This document shows, one piece after another, positions 49,896 through 59,900 of a stretch of 64,000 nt of DNA. Position 1 is the stretch's first letter, and each line of letters starts with the position of its first letter. A model generated the notes under the pieces. That model saw only the letters and a list, made by a program, of their open reading frames with translations. It was not told where the DNA came from and searched no databases. Origin of the DNA: Bacteroidota bacterium (GTDB lineage Bacteria > Bacteroidota > Bacteroidia > AKYH767-A > OLB10). The DNA lies in assembly GCA_016722525.1 (NCBI GenBank), contig JADKJB010000011.1, positions 94,647 to 158,646 of the forward strand. Reading direction: 5' to 3'. Made by a program: the position numbers and the translations under genes.

Positions 49896-52527
49896 ATGAA
49901 AGACATCATCAGAAAACCAAAATCATCCGGTGAAACCGAAACGCCGCTGATGAAGCAGTATAATGCTATCAAGGCCAAATACCCGGATGCATTATTGCTT
50001 TTCAGAGTTGGTGATTTTTATGAAACTTTTAATGAAGATGCTGTAAAGGCATCCAAAATTCTGGGTATAGTATTAACAAAAAGAGCCAATGGTGCTGCCG
50101 CCTATATGGATCTTGCAGGATTTCCTTATCATGCATTGGATACCTATTTACCCAAACTTGTAAGAGCGGGTCAAAGAGTAGCTATTTGTGATCAATTGGA
50201 GGATCCTAAAACAACCAAGACCATTGTCAAAAGAGGTGTAACTGAAGTGGTAACTCCCGGTGTTGCCTTCAGTGATAAGATTCTGGATCATAGGTCGAAT
50301 AATTTTCTGGCTGTCATACATCAGGGAGGACAACAAAAGGGATTGCATTACTGGATGTTTCCACCGGTGAATTTTTATGCGCTCAGGGCGATGAAGATTA
50401 TATCGATAAAATATTGATGAACTTCAGTCCCAGTGAGGTCGTGGTTTCCCGTTCAAGCATCAAAGAATTTGGGTTAAAATACGGTGAACGTTATTACAAC
50501 TACCATCTCGATGACTGGGTTTTCACAAAAGAATTTGGTGAAGAAACATTACTTAAACATTTCGGAACAACCTCACTAAAAGGATTTGGAATTCACGAAT
50601 ATGAACATGCAATTACTGCTGCCGGAGCCGCGCTTTATTATTTGCGGCAAACTCATCAGGATAAGGTGAGTCACATCAGCAGCCTGTCAAGGATAGATGA
50701 AGACAGGTATGTATGGTTAGATAAATTTACTGTCAGAAATCTGGAACTGGTTAGTTCGCCACATGAAAACGCAAAGACGCTGGTTCATATTTTAGACAAG
50801 ACCATTTCACCTATGGGTGCCAGACTTTTGAAAAGATGGATTCTGCTTCCCTTAAAAGAGAAAGAACCACTACTTGAACGACAGGATATTGTTCAGTTTT
50901 TAACAGTAAATAGAAACCAGGCTGAAGAAATTACGAAGTATTTAAATGCAATTGGTGATCTGGAACGATTGATTTCAAAAGTTGCGATACGACGAATTAA
51001 TCCAAGAGAATTAGTTCAATTAAAAAGAGCTTTGATGGCCATTGATCCACTCATTAATTTGTGTGTAGGTTCAGGAAATGAGAATTTGAAAATTCTCGGC
51101 GATCAAATGAACTCCTGCCCTGCCCTGGTCGACCTGCTCGAAAAAACTATTCATAACGAACCGCCTGCATTGATTTCAAAAGGGGGTGTTATTAAAGATG
51201 GAATTTCCAATGAGCTCGATGAGTTGCGTCAAATTGCCTACGCCGGCAAAGACTATTTACTTCAGGTGCAAAACCGTGAAATAGAAAGAACAGGGATAAC
51301 CTCTCTTAAAATTTCGTTCAATAATGTTTTTGGCTATTATATTGAAGTAACAAATTCACACAAAAAGCAAAGTGCCTTCAGACTGGACGCGCAAGCAAAC
51401 CTAGTCAATGCTGAAAGATATATTACTGAAGAATTAAAAATTTACGAAGAGAAAATACTTGGTGCCGAAGAAAAAATACTAAGTATAGAAGAACAGATTT
51501 ACAATGATCTGGTTATCAAAATTTCGGATTACATCTCCCCTGTTCAAATTAATTCCAATTGCATTGCACGATTGGATTGCCTCTTATCATTTGCTAACAC
51601 AGCACTTCAAAATGAGTATACCCGTCCTGAATTGAATGATTCTCTCATTTTAGATATCAAAGAAGGAAGGCATCCTGTATTGGAAAAACAGCTTCCGCCT
51701 GGAGAAAGTTATATTACGAATGATGTTTATCTCAATCCAGAAAATCAGCAGATGTTAATTATTACGGGACCAAATATGTCAGGTAAATCTGCCCTCCTTC
51801 GTCAAACTGCACTTATCGTACTAATGGCGCAGATTGGCAGCTATGTTCCGCGAAATCAGCATCTGTGGGCATTGTCGATAAAATTTTCACTCGTGTAGGC
51901 GCATCAGATAATATTTCTTCCGGCGAATCAACGTTCATGGTAGAAATGAATGAAACAGCCAGCATTCTTAACAATATTTCACAACGAAGTCTCATTATAT
52001 TGGATGAAATTGGCCGAGGCACTTCCACCTATGATGGAATTTCCATTGCATGGGCAATTGCCGATTATATTCATGAACATCCAACAGCAAGAGCTAAAAC
52101 ATTGTTTGCAACTCACTACCATGAACTCAATGAAATAGCAGGATCGCTTAAAAGGATCAGGAATTACCATGTATCGGTAAAGGAAACTGGGCAAAAGATA
52201 TTATTCTTGAGAAAATTAGTACCGGGAGGGAGCGAACACAGCTTTGGTATTCATGTAGCCAAAATGGCGGGTATGCCTTCGAAGATCATTCAAAAGGCCG
52301 ATCAGATGCTTAAATTACTGGAGAAAGCTCATAGTAATGCCGAACTGGTAAAGACAGCCTCCAACACTGCCGAAAAAGAAGCTTTTCAACTAAGTTTCTT
52401 CAAATTGGATGATCCGTTGCTCGAGCAGATAAGGGAAGAAATACTCAAAACAGATGTGAACACCCTAACCCCGGTGGAGGCATTAATGAAGCTAAACGAT
52501 ATCAAAAAGCTGATTACCAAGACTTAA
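49896..52527 (+). CDS. mutS: DNA mismatch repair protein MutS
   Basis: Mismatch recognition ATPase, about 877 residues when joined. The mismatch-binding domain has LLFRVGDFYETFNEDA (the Phe-x-Glu wedge) near residue 35; the ATPase has TGPNMSGKSALLRQ (Walker A), LDEIGRGTSTYDG (Walker B) and ATHYHEL. Two single-base gaps interrupt it: near 50337 (CAACAAAAGGG needs one more A, giving KGIALLDVSTGEFLCAQGDE) and near 51850 (CCGCGAAA needs one more G, giving SYVPAKSASVGIVDKIF). If the frameshifts were real the strain would be a mutator; I consider sequence error likelier. Two tRNA genes follow. Confidence 0.94.
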
Positions 52528-52655
52528 GAAGGATATATATTTTATAATTATTAATTTTGAATATTTGCTTTTAGATCTTAAATTTGCAGTCCTGATTTGG
52601 TAAGGAAAAGAATAGCCAAACTGTGGTAATCGAATCACAAAATCAGGTAAAAAAT

Positions 52656-52728
52656 GCGAAAGTAGCTCAGTTGGTAGAGCGCGACCTTGCCAAGGTCGAG
52701 GTCGCCGGTTCGAACCCGGTCTTTCGCT
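52656..52728 (+). tRNA. tRNA-Gly (GCC)
   Basis: Full cloverleaf of 73 bases: acceptor GCGAAAG/CTTTCGC, D arm GCTC...GAGC, anticodon stem CGACC/GGTCG with loop TTGCCAA (anticodon GCC), and T arm GCCGG-TTCGAAC-CCGGT. Discriminator T; CA follows in the genome but the complete CCA is not encoded. Confidence 0.95.
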
Positions 52729-52729
52729 C

Positions 52730-52757
52730 AAAGCCCTTTCGGCAGAAAGGGCTTTTT
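52730..52757 (+). terminator. Terminator after tRNA-Gly
   Basis: Stem AAAGCCCTTTC/GAAAGGGCTTT with loop GGCA, then a T run, directly after the tRNA. Confidence 0.85.
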
Positions 52758-52790
52758 AATTCAATGAGATTTCGCTGCATGTATTACCAG

Positions 52791-52911
52791 CAGTGAAAAA
52801 TGCGCTTTAGCGCTTTCACATTCACTGTTCATCCGCGTGCAGTGAATGGTGTGCTATTCACTGTACAATTGCATGCAGTGAATGGTGTGCTTTAGCACTC
52901 TCATTCACTGC
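52791..52911. repeat. Three CAGTGAA hairpins between the tRNA genes
   Basis: Hairpin a (52791-52827): outer arms CAGTGAA/TTCACTG, inner GCGC-TTTA-GCGC. Hairpin b (52839-52864): arms GCAGTGAAT/ATTCACTGT. Hairpin c (52875-52911): arms GCAGTGAATG/CATTCACTGC, inner GTGC-TTTA-GCAC. The outer arms are the same family in all three while inner parts vary. The last two bases of hairpin c are the first two of tRNA-Leu. Confidence 0.8.
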
Positions 52912-52995
52912 CTGGGTGGTGGAATTGGTAGACACGCAGGACTTAAAATCCTGTGATCCGAAAAGGTCGTACGGGTTCGACCCCCGTCCCGGGTA
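52910..52995 (+). tRNA. tRNA-Leu (TAA)
   Basis: An 86-base class II tRNA: acceptor GCCTGGG pairs with CCCGGGT, anticodon stem CAGGA/TCCTG with loop CTTAAAA (anticodon TAA), a long variable arm TGATCCGAAAAGGTCGT, and T arm CGGG-TTCGACC-CCCG. Discriminator A. The CCA end is not encoded in full. Confidence 0.93.
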
Positions 52996-53003
52996 CAATT
53001 TTT

Positions 53004-53037
53004 AAAGCCGCAGAGAATTTTTCTTCTGCGGCTTTTT
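53004..53037 (+). terminator. Terminator after tRNA-Leu
   Basis: Stem AAAGCCGCAGA/TCTGCGGCTTT around a T-rich loop, followed by a T run. Confidence 0.85.
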
Positions 53038-53116
53038 GATTTTTTTGTACAGTTTTGAAAAATACTTTTATTCTAAAAATATACACTTTTTAGTTCACTT
53101 TTTCAACTTTTCAATT

Positions 53117-53464
53117 ATGTTCGACTTTCAGAAACTAAATGTTTACACCAAATCCATTCAATTTCATATTGATTGCAAGATTCTCATGGCGGGCTTAAAA
53201 AATGAGAAACACGTTGCTGATCAACTAAGCAGAGCTTCACAGAGTATTCCACTAAACATCGCAGAAGGCTCCGGGAAATTTTCAAAACCAGACAGAAAAA
53301 ATTACTTTAAAACCGCGAGGGCATCTTTGTTTGAATGCATATCAATTTTGGAAATTCTGGATGCGGAAGGAAAAATTGAAAAACAAGTATGTGATAAACA
53401 AATCGCTATTGGAGACGAAATTTCCCGAATGTTGTTTACTATGATAAGAAACCTGCAAGTATGA
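53117..53464 (+). CDS. Four-helix-bundle protein (S23/23S rRNA intervening-sequence type)
   Basis: A 115-residue protein of the four-helix-bundle family first found inside 23S rRNA intervening sequences. It starts MFDFQKLNVYTKSIQFHIDC and has the hallmark ADQLSRASQSIPLNIAEGSGKFSKPDRKNYFKTARASLFEC. It occurs here as a stand-alone gene, as in many Bacteroidota. Function is unknown; pentamers with positively charged surfaces suggest nucleic acid binding. I used the ATG at 53117, the family start. Confidence 0.9.
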   Translation: MFDFQKLNVYTKSIQFHIDCKILMAGLKNEKHVADQLSRASQSIPLNIAEGSGKFSKPDRKNYFKTARASLFECISILEILDAEGKIEKQVCDKQIAIGDEISRMLFTMIRNLQV

Positions 53465-53885
53465 TAAGATGATAAAAAAGCTTGAAGTTGGGTATTGTAT
53501 GGATTGTTTTTAATTATCCTTTTAGTTTTGTCGCAAATCTAATCAAGCGAAATATCCATTGAACTTAGATTCTATTTTTAAAGTCAAAAACTTTGCCTTC
53601 TACTAATGAGCCACAACCAATTTCTTACTATCTCCCGAACTTCGAAGTAACCATGCTGCGGAACAAGTGAGCAGTATGGTATGGAATAACCAAAATTCAA
53701 TGAGTTAAAAAATAGTACTTGACTTTTCAATTTTATGTATATCTTTGATTTACCATCCAAGGTAAACACACATTTTCGTTGTTGGGGCATTTTTCGAATA
53801 CGAGTTTGTTAAGATTTGCAATTTTGTAAATCATATGCCATTTATTATTTGTGAATTAAATAATGTAATGAATAAATATTTGAAA
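53465..53885. other. Gene-free region holding direct repeat copy 1
   Basis: No gene in 421 bases. The first 190 bases show nothing recognisable. From 53654 the sequence is copied almost exactly at 55699 and contains the promoter and leader of the first cassette gene. Confidence 0.65.
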
Positions 53886-54004
53886 ATGAAAAAAATAGTC
53901 TTGATTGGAACCATTGCTTGGTTCTTAGTTTCAATTGCAACTAAAGGAATATGTCAGTATAATCTTGTTCCTAATCCTTCCTTTGAATTATATGATACTT
54001 GTCC
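53654..54004 (+). repeat. Cassette direct repeat, copy 1 (promoter, leader, signal peptide)
   Basis: About 351 bases nearly identical to 55699-56048, offset 2044 to 2045. It covers the promoter, the untranslated leader and the first about 40 codons of the secreted protein (through NPSFELYDTC). Similarity ends abruptly just after the codons for DTCP. Confidence 0.9.
53719..53747 (+). promoter_or_regulatory. Promoter of cassette copy 1
   Basis: TTGAC at 53719 and TATCTTTG at 53740-53747 (TAnnTTTG) with 18 bases between TTG and the -7 element, a good Bacteroidota promoter. A leader of roughly 130 bases separates it from the ATG at 53886. The same arrangement is found at 55763-55791. Confidence 0.65.
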
Positions 54005-54796
54005 AGGGGGTCTAGGACAATTGACCAAAGCGAAATTCTGGACAAAAGCCGTAACAAATGTTTCACCAGAGTTTTTCATGCTTGTGCGAATATTCAACTC
54101 AATGATGATGCAGGAGTTCCGCAAAATAAAATGGGATATCAGCAGGCCCGAACAGGCTTAGGTCACGGAGGTATTTGTCATGGTTTTAAGAATTCACCTA
54201 TTCAATCTAATTCATACAGAGAATATATTCAAACCGAACTTATTGATTCGCTAATTCAAGGCATTGAATATTCGGTTAGTTTCTATGTAAGTGCGGGTGA
54301 TAGTTGTGGAAAGTATTCTAGTAATATTGGTACTTATTTTTCAAATACAGAAATAGATACAGTAATTTATCCAAATGCTAATTTAAACTTTCAACCTCAA
54401 TTCGAAAATCCACTTACCAATGTACTTAATGATAACATTGGGTGGACTCATCTTTCCGGAACATTCATTGCAAATGGAGGAGAAAAATATTTGATTCTAG
54501 GCAATTTTAGAGATTCCATTTCATCTACAATTTTAAATACTGGATGGGGTTCTATTCCCAGCTTGGTAAAATCTGCTTATTTATATATTGATGATATTTT
54601 GGTTGCTCCAACAGATTCTCTAACTTCAATAAATGAATTTCATTCAAACGATGAATTGACCCTTTTTACCCTCAGTGAAAGTGAATATGAAATTTTTTCA
54701 ACAAATAATCCAATAAATTCATATGAAGTAGTAAATTGCCTAGGCCAAAATATTGATAAAAAAAACAAAATTGAATGTATTTTCTATACAAATTAA
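53886..54796 (+). CDS. Secreted NPSFE-type surface protein, cassette copy 1
   Basis: Signal peptide (IVLIGTIAWFLVSIATKGIC) then the motif QYNLVPNPSFELYDTCP, which opens a lectin-like jelly-roll domain common in Bacteroidota surface proteins; later segments are REYIQTELIDSLIQGIEYSVSFYVSAGDSC, GTYFSNTEID and GTFIANGGEKYLILGNF. The frame breaks near 54078 in a five-T run; one more T gives SPEFFHACANIQLNDDAGVPQNKMGYQ. A second indel near 54796 probably cuts off the sorting domain, because NEFSNGIYFVNVKL and KTLKIF follow in another frame to about 54870. An in-frame ATG at 53868 is an alternative start. Its partner at 55930 shares the first 40 codons almost exactly but diverges afterwards. Confidence 0.75.
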
Positions 54797-54895
54797 CATG
54801 AATGAATTTTCAAATGGAATTTATTTTGTAAATGTTAAATTGAAAATGATAAAAATAAAAACATTAAAAATCTTCAACCCTAAATCCTTCAACCG

Positions 54896-55594
54896 ATGAA
54901 TACAATTGCAAAATTCAGTATCGTATTGTTATTTTATTTATTAAAATTTACATCCAGTCAAGCACAATTAGTAAATTTTACTTCCACATCTTTAAATGAT
55001 TATAGCCAAACAGATGCAAATAAAAATACTGAGGCAATAGTTGTTGGAGATTTCTTTGGTTTCGGAGCGATTCCTCAAGCAGCCCTGAATGTCAATACAA
55101 ATTATTTAGGTGGTTTAACAAACATTCCTCCAAGTTACGGTAGTTTTGGCGAAGTTTTCAGAACTGATGCGCCCGATTTTGATGCGACTGGGGCTATATT
55201 TAGTTTTTGGAGAATGTGGACAGGGCCTCCGGACAATGCATTAGAACACTTAGCTATTTTCAACTCTGATTCATGGAGCATAATTCCTTCACCATTTAAC
55301 GATATAAATTTCCGGGCTACTTCAGGAAATATGTTTTTATGGACAGAGTCTGGACCTCCCAATAGAGCTACGAAACGAATGATGATTAATAACGATAATC
55401 CAACAAATCTGGCAGTTCAAGGAGTAACAAATGCAAATGCTGTTGACCCTAATTGGAATACTAATGGTTATGTTGGTATAGGAAATAATAACAGCAATCA
55501 ATGGGACCCCGATTTAGGCGGAGCAGGTCCACATACTTTATTACATCTTGAAGGGCCTAATAACACTGGTTTTATTGGCAGGGCTGTCGTTTAA
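54896..55594 (+). CDS. Surface fibre-like protein, truncated cassette copy
   Basis: A 232-residue protein with signal peptide (FSIVLLFYLLKFTSSQAQ). Residues about 83 to 229 are almost identical to the matching part of the full-length gene at 56940 (one residue differs), while the N-terminal 80 residues are only similar (SQTDANKNTEAIVVGDFF versus SQTDENRNIREAIVVGDI). After FIGR the frame ends within a few codons, because the sequence leaves the shared block at 55583. It therefore lacks the head repeats, chaperone domain and sorting domain of its partner. It may be a silent donor or remnant; as a protein it has no visible anchor. Confidence 0.75.
   Translation: MNTIAKFSIVLLFYLLKFTSSQAQLVNFTSTSLNDYSQTDANKNTEAIVVGDFFGFGAIPQAALNVNTNYLGGLTNIPPSYGSFGEVFRTDAPDFDATGAIFSFWRMWTGPPDNALEHLAIFNSDSWSIIPSPFNDINFRATSGNMFLWTESGPPNRATKRMMINNDNPTNLAVQGVTNANAVDPNWNTNGYVGIGNNNSNQWDPDLGGAGPHTLLHLEGPNNTGFIGRAVV
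55144..55583 (+). repeat. Internal shared block of the two fibre genes, copy 1
   Basis: 440 bases matching 57208-57647 at an offset of 2064. The first about 234 bases are identical; the rest has about ten substitutions, mostly synonymous. The flanks on both sides are much less similar. Confidence 0.9.
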
Positions 55595-55929
55595 ATATGC
55601 ATCATGGAAATGAACAACTTTCAGCCATCCAAAACTCATTTTGACTTCCAGTTTGTCACCTTACGCCAGAATGGTAATCTTTGACCCCGTATTCAACTTG
55701 CTTCGGAACAAGTGGGCAGTATGGTATGGAAGAACTAATATCAATGAGTTGAAAAATAGTACTTGACTTTTCAATTTTTTGTATATCTTTGATTTACCAT
55801 CCAAGGTAAACACACATTTTCGTTTTAGGGGCATTTTTCGAATACGAGTTTGTTAAGATTTGCAATTTTGTAAATCATATGCCATTTTATTGTTGTGAAT
55901 TAAATAATGTAATGAATAAATATTTGAAA
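55595..55929. other. Junction between cassette units, with repeat copy 2
   Basis: About 100 bases after the truncated gene match neither cassette copy and show no gene; they could be a remnant of an inserted element, which I cannot identify. From 55699 the region repeats 53654 onward (promoter and leader of the second unit). Confidence 0.6.
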
Positions 55930-56048
55930 ATGAAAAAAATATTCTTGATTGGAACCATTGTGTGGTTCTTAGTTTCAATTGCAACTAAAGGAATATGTCA
56001 GTATAATCTTGTTCCTAATCCTTCCTTTGAATTATATGATACTTGTCC
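55699..56048 (+). repeat. Cassette direct repeat, copy 2
   Basis: Second copy of the 351-base promoter/leader/signal-peptide repeat at 53654-54004; small substitutions and one-base indels only, including in the leader. Confidence 0.9.
55763..55791 (+). promoter_or_regulatory. Promoter of cassette copy 2
   Basis: TTGAC at 55763 and TATCTTTG at 55784-55791, as in copy 1; the ATG is at 55930. Confidence 0.65.
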
Positions 56049-56850
56049 CGATAATGTAGGTCAAATTTATCGAGCTATAGGTTGGTCATCACCCACACAA
56101 ACTAGCCCCGATTATCACAACGTTTGCACCAACGGTAACCCATGGAATATTGGAGTTCCTCAAAACGTACATGGTTATCAATTTGCAAAAGATGGCAATG
56201 GTTATGCAGGTATAATTTCATATACAGTCAATGGATTAGGAATTGCGGGGGGGTTCAGAGAATATGTTCAGATACAATTAACAGACTCTTTAATCGCAGG
56301 AAAAGAATATTCTTTGGGTTTTTATGTTAGTCCAGGAGATAGTTGTAAGTATACTACCAATAGTATAGGTGCATATTTTTCACATACAAAAATTGATACG
56401 ATTCAATCTCCACCAAATGTCCCATTACCCTTTCTTCCTCAAATTCAAAATCCCCAAAACAACAACTTAAATGACAGAAGCATATGGAAGAAAGTCACTG
56501 GAACATTTATAGCTTCAGGTGGAGAAAAATATATAATAATTGGAAATTTTAATGATACAACAAATACTATATTAACATATACAAGTTGGGATACAATTCC
56601 CTTAATATCAATTGCAGTACATTATATTGACGGAATAATAGTTACTCCAATGGATTCTTTAACATCCATTTCGCCACCAATAAAATACAATAATCTCCAA
56701 CCTTTGATTTATAATTATAATAATCATATTTCTGTTTCTTTTGATGTGGGTATAAAAAATTGTTTTATTTACAATAATATCGGACAACAAATTTATCATT
56801 ATTCCGGTGAGAGCAAATATTCATTAGACATTGAAACAAAATTTTTCTAA
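55930..56850 (+). CDS. Secreted NPSFE-type surface protein, cassette copy 2
   Basis: A 306-residue secreted protein in one open frame. The signal peptide and the opening QYNLVPNPSFELYDTCP are nearly identical to copy 1, but from there the sequences diverge strongly while keeping the same fold markers: GVPQNVHGYQFAKDGNGYAGI, FREYVQIQLTDSLIAGKEYS, GAYFSHTKID, GTFIASGGEKYIIIGNF. The end is short (NNIGQQIYHYSGESKYSLDI) and lacks a complete T9SS sorting domain, so it may be truncated or continue after an indel. The next gene starts 89 bases on and is probably in the same transcript. Confidence 0.8.
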   Translation: MKKIFLIGTIVWFLVSIATKGICQYNLVPNPSFELYDTCPDNVGQIYRAIGWSSPTQTSPDYHNVCTNGNPWNIGVPQNVHGYQFAKDGNGYAGIISYTVNGLGIAGGFREYVQIQLTDSLIAGKEYSLGFYVSPGDSCKYTTNSIGAYFSHTKIDTIQSPPNVPLPFLPQIQNPQNNNLNDRSIWKKVTGTFIASGGEKYIIIGNFNDTTNTILTYTSWDTIPLISIAVHYIDGIIVTPMDSLTSISPPIKYNNLQPLIYNYNNHISVSFDVGIKNCFIYNNIGQQIYHYSGESKYSLDIETKFF

Positions 56851-56939
56851 AGGAATGTAATTTATTTTATTTTCATCTTATAATTTTCTTTAAGACGATA
56901 TCTCTTGTGATCAAATAAAATATTTTAAACCCTAAAATC

Positions 56940-59900
56940 ATGAAAATACAAGTGCAATTCCATCGAACCCAAATTATTTTGACAATTGGTTTTTTTTCTA
57001 CAATCAACTTTAGTTATTCCCAGTTAGTAAATCATACCTCTGTGATTAGTGGAAATCAGTACAGCCAGACAGATGAAAATAGAAATATCAGGGAAGCCAT
57101 TGTGGTAGGTGATATTTTGATGGAAATACAAAATGGCTTCCATTAGCAGCATTAAATGTCAATACTAATTTCTTAAATGCCTTGCCGTTTACGCCTACAT
57201 ATGCCACTTTTGGCGAAGTTTTCAGAACTGATGCGCCCGATTTTGATGCGACTGGGGCTATATTTAGTTTTTGGAGAATGTGGACAGGGCCTCCGGACAA
57301 TGCATTAGAACACTTAGCTATTTTCAACTCTGATTCATGGAGCATAATTCCTTCACCATTTAACGATATAAATTTCCGGGCTACTTCAGGAAATATGTTT
57401 TTATGGACAGAGTCTGGACCTCCCAATAGAGCTACGAAACGTATGATGATTAATAACGATAATCCAACAAATCTCGCAGTTCAAGGAGTAACAAATGCAA
57501 ATGCTGTTGACCCGAATTGGAATACTAATGGTTATGTTGGTATAGGAAATAATAATAGCAATCAATGGGACCCCGATTTAGGCGGAGCTGGAGCACACAC
57601 TTTATTGCATCTTGAAGGGCCTAATAACACTGGTTTTATTGGCAGGGGATGGAGAAGTTGGATGCGAACAGGAATCTTAATGAAAGAAAATTCAGACAAT
57701 ATTTATTTAGGTATGAAGAATGAATTTTCACAACTTGGAAACAATAGAAGTGACGCGGTGCTTGCTTGGGGAGACGACCAAGTTTGTGAAGATTGTACTG
57801 TTTCAGATAATTTCAGAATGATTTTTACAGGTATTGCACCGACAGGAAATGGTAATGGAACAACAAACCCTCTGAATGCTGGCACATATGCTGGAAGAGA
57901 AGTTATGAGAATGACACATAGGGGACGGATGGGTATTGGTCAAACCTTTACTTCTACTGTTGGTCCTGATGCAAGACTTGAATTACTTGACGAATTGAAT
58001 TTTACCACTGGAGTATCTCGCAACCTGCCACAACTAAGATTAACCTTTAGTCAAGCAGTACCTCCTAATCCTTTCACTACAGGGATTTCAGTAGATTTTC
58101 AAGCAACCGCTGCTGGTGATTTATTTATTCGTCCTCGAAATGCAACTACAAATCGCAATGTTGGGATAAATACAGCCTCTCCTGGCAACACTTTAACTTT
58201 AGAAACCGGTTTTGCTGCGGCATCTTCAGTTGAATCAGGATTGCGTTTTAATAATTTAACCACGGCAACAACAACGATTATTGCAAATCCATTTGGAGCC
58301 ACAAAAGGAGTATTGTCAGTAGACGCTCAAGGTGACGTTATTTTAGTTGAAGATAAAGATGGTAATGTGACGAATGCATGTGGTTCACCTTCGTTTGTGC
58401 CTCGAATGTTACCTACTCCTGCAAACACAATAGGATGTAGTCAAATATTTGATGATTTAATTACAGTTGGAGTAGGTGTTGGCACTGCAGTTGATAATGC
58501 CTATAGATTACACATGCGAGGAGACTTCTTAATCGAACATGGAACAAGTGCTACCAATGGAGACATTTACATGCTTGATAATGGTTCTCCAAATGTAAAA
58601 CAGAGAGTATTTGCAATGTATGGGCAAAACGGAAACTCTTCATTAGCTGTGGGTCCATTAGCCGGAGCTTCAGGTACAACAGGTGATGTTAGAAATACAT
58701 ATGTTGGATTTAGGGCCGGAAATGCGGCTGTTGGAAATTTAGAAAATACTTTCATCGGAGCAAGTAGTGGTCTTGTTTATTCAAGTTCTACATCAAGTGG
58801 TTTAAATACTTTCGTTGGTGCTAATTCCGGAAATCAGATAACTGATGGAACGTATAATACTTTTGTGGGGCGACTATCAGGACATGCATTCACCACTGGA
58901 ACTCGCAATACTGTATTAGGAGCCAATGCAGGAAATGGCGGAGCACCTGCTGGAGATGATAATGTAATGATAGGTTGGGAAACCGCTTTTGATGGTACAC
59001 CTTCATTAACATCGGTTACAAGGAGTGTATTAATTGGAAATGGGGCCTATGGTCGGTCAAATGGAACAACTATGGATAATGCAGTTTCAATTGGATTCAA
59101 TAATCGTGTTGTTTGTGATAATTGTGTAACTATGGCGAGTCAAAATCTTGTAACAGGATTAACAGAGCAACAAGTGGGAATTGGATACGCGAATCCTAAT
59201 ACAACAGTTATCACACCTACGCCCACAGGTAGCAATCTTGCTAAACTTTATGTAAGAGATTTTAATTTTGGAGGAACTGCGGCATTTTTTAATGGTAGTG
59301 CTTATGCCTCCGGTTTATTTACAGCATCAGATGTTGCATTAAAGCAAAATATAACACCATTTACTGATGCTTCTACCATTATCGACCAACTTGAGGCGAA
59401 ATCTTTTGATTTTAAACATCAAGATTATCCTTCAATGGCATTGCCATTGGGTAACCAGGTTGGTTTTTGGCTCAGGACATTGAATTAGTTGCGCCTCAGC
59501 TAGTTCATTGGTTTTCTAATCCTGCAACTCTTGATTCATTAGGAAATGTTGAAGTCCCACAAGTTGATTTTAAAGCTGTTAATTATGCGGGGTTAGTTCC
59601 AATTTTGTTTACAGCAATTAAACAACAAAAGGCAATGCTTGATTCACTTGCATTAGTTGTTAGCAATTGCTGTAGTAACCCTCAACCATTAATCAATGAT
59701 GGAAACAATCCAATAATTAAATCATCGGTTGCACTTTCCAATAAAGAAATCATTGTTTTAAATCAGAATTCTCCAAATCCATTCAGAGATAAGACTGAAA
59801 TCACTTACACATTACCAGAATCTGTGCAAGAGGCGGTAATTATGTTCTATGACCATTCAGGTAAAGTTATTCAAAATTTGAAATCAGTCATCGTGGAGCA

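Noticed and set aside
49896..52527. Programmed frameshifting in mutS and other split genes
   Set aside because: The sites share no slippery heptamer or downstream structure, need +1 insertion of a base rather than ribosomal slippage in one direction, and occur in unrelated genes.
52492..52731. Minus-strand frame across tRNA-Gly
   Set aside because: It reads through the tRNA and the mutS end; typical spurious frame over an RNA gene.
53117..53464. rRNA intervening sequence
   Set aside because: The four-helix-bundle gene resembles IVS-encoded proteins, but no 23S rRNA sequence surrounds it.
55595..55698. Insertion sequence remnant
   Set aside because: The 100 bases match neither cassette copy, but I see no terminal repeats, target duplication or transposase fragment that would support the call.
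57088..57426. Minus-strand frames opposite the shared fibre block (also at 55135-55362)
   Set aside because: They are identical to each other only because the underlying sense sequence is duplicated; no start signal or family match.
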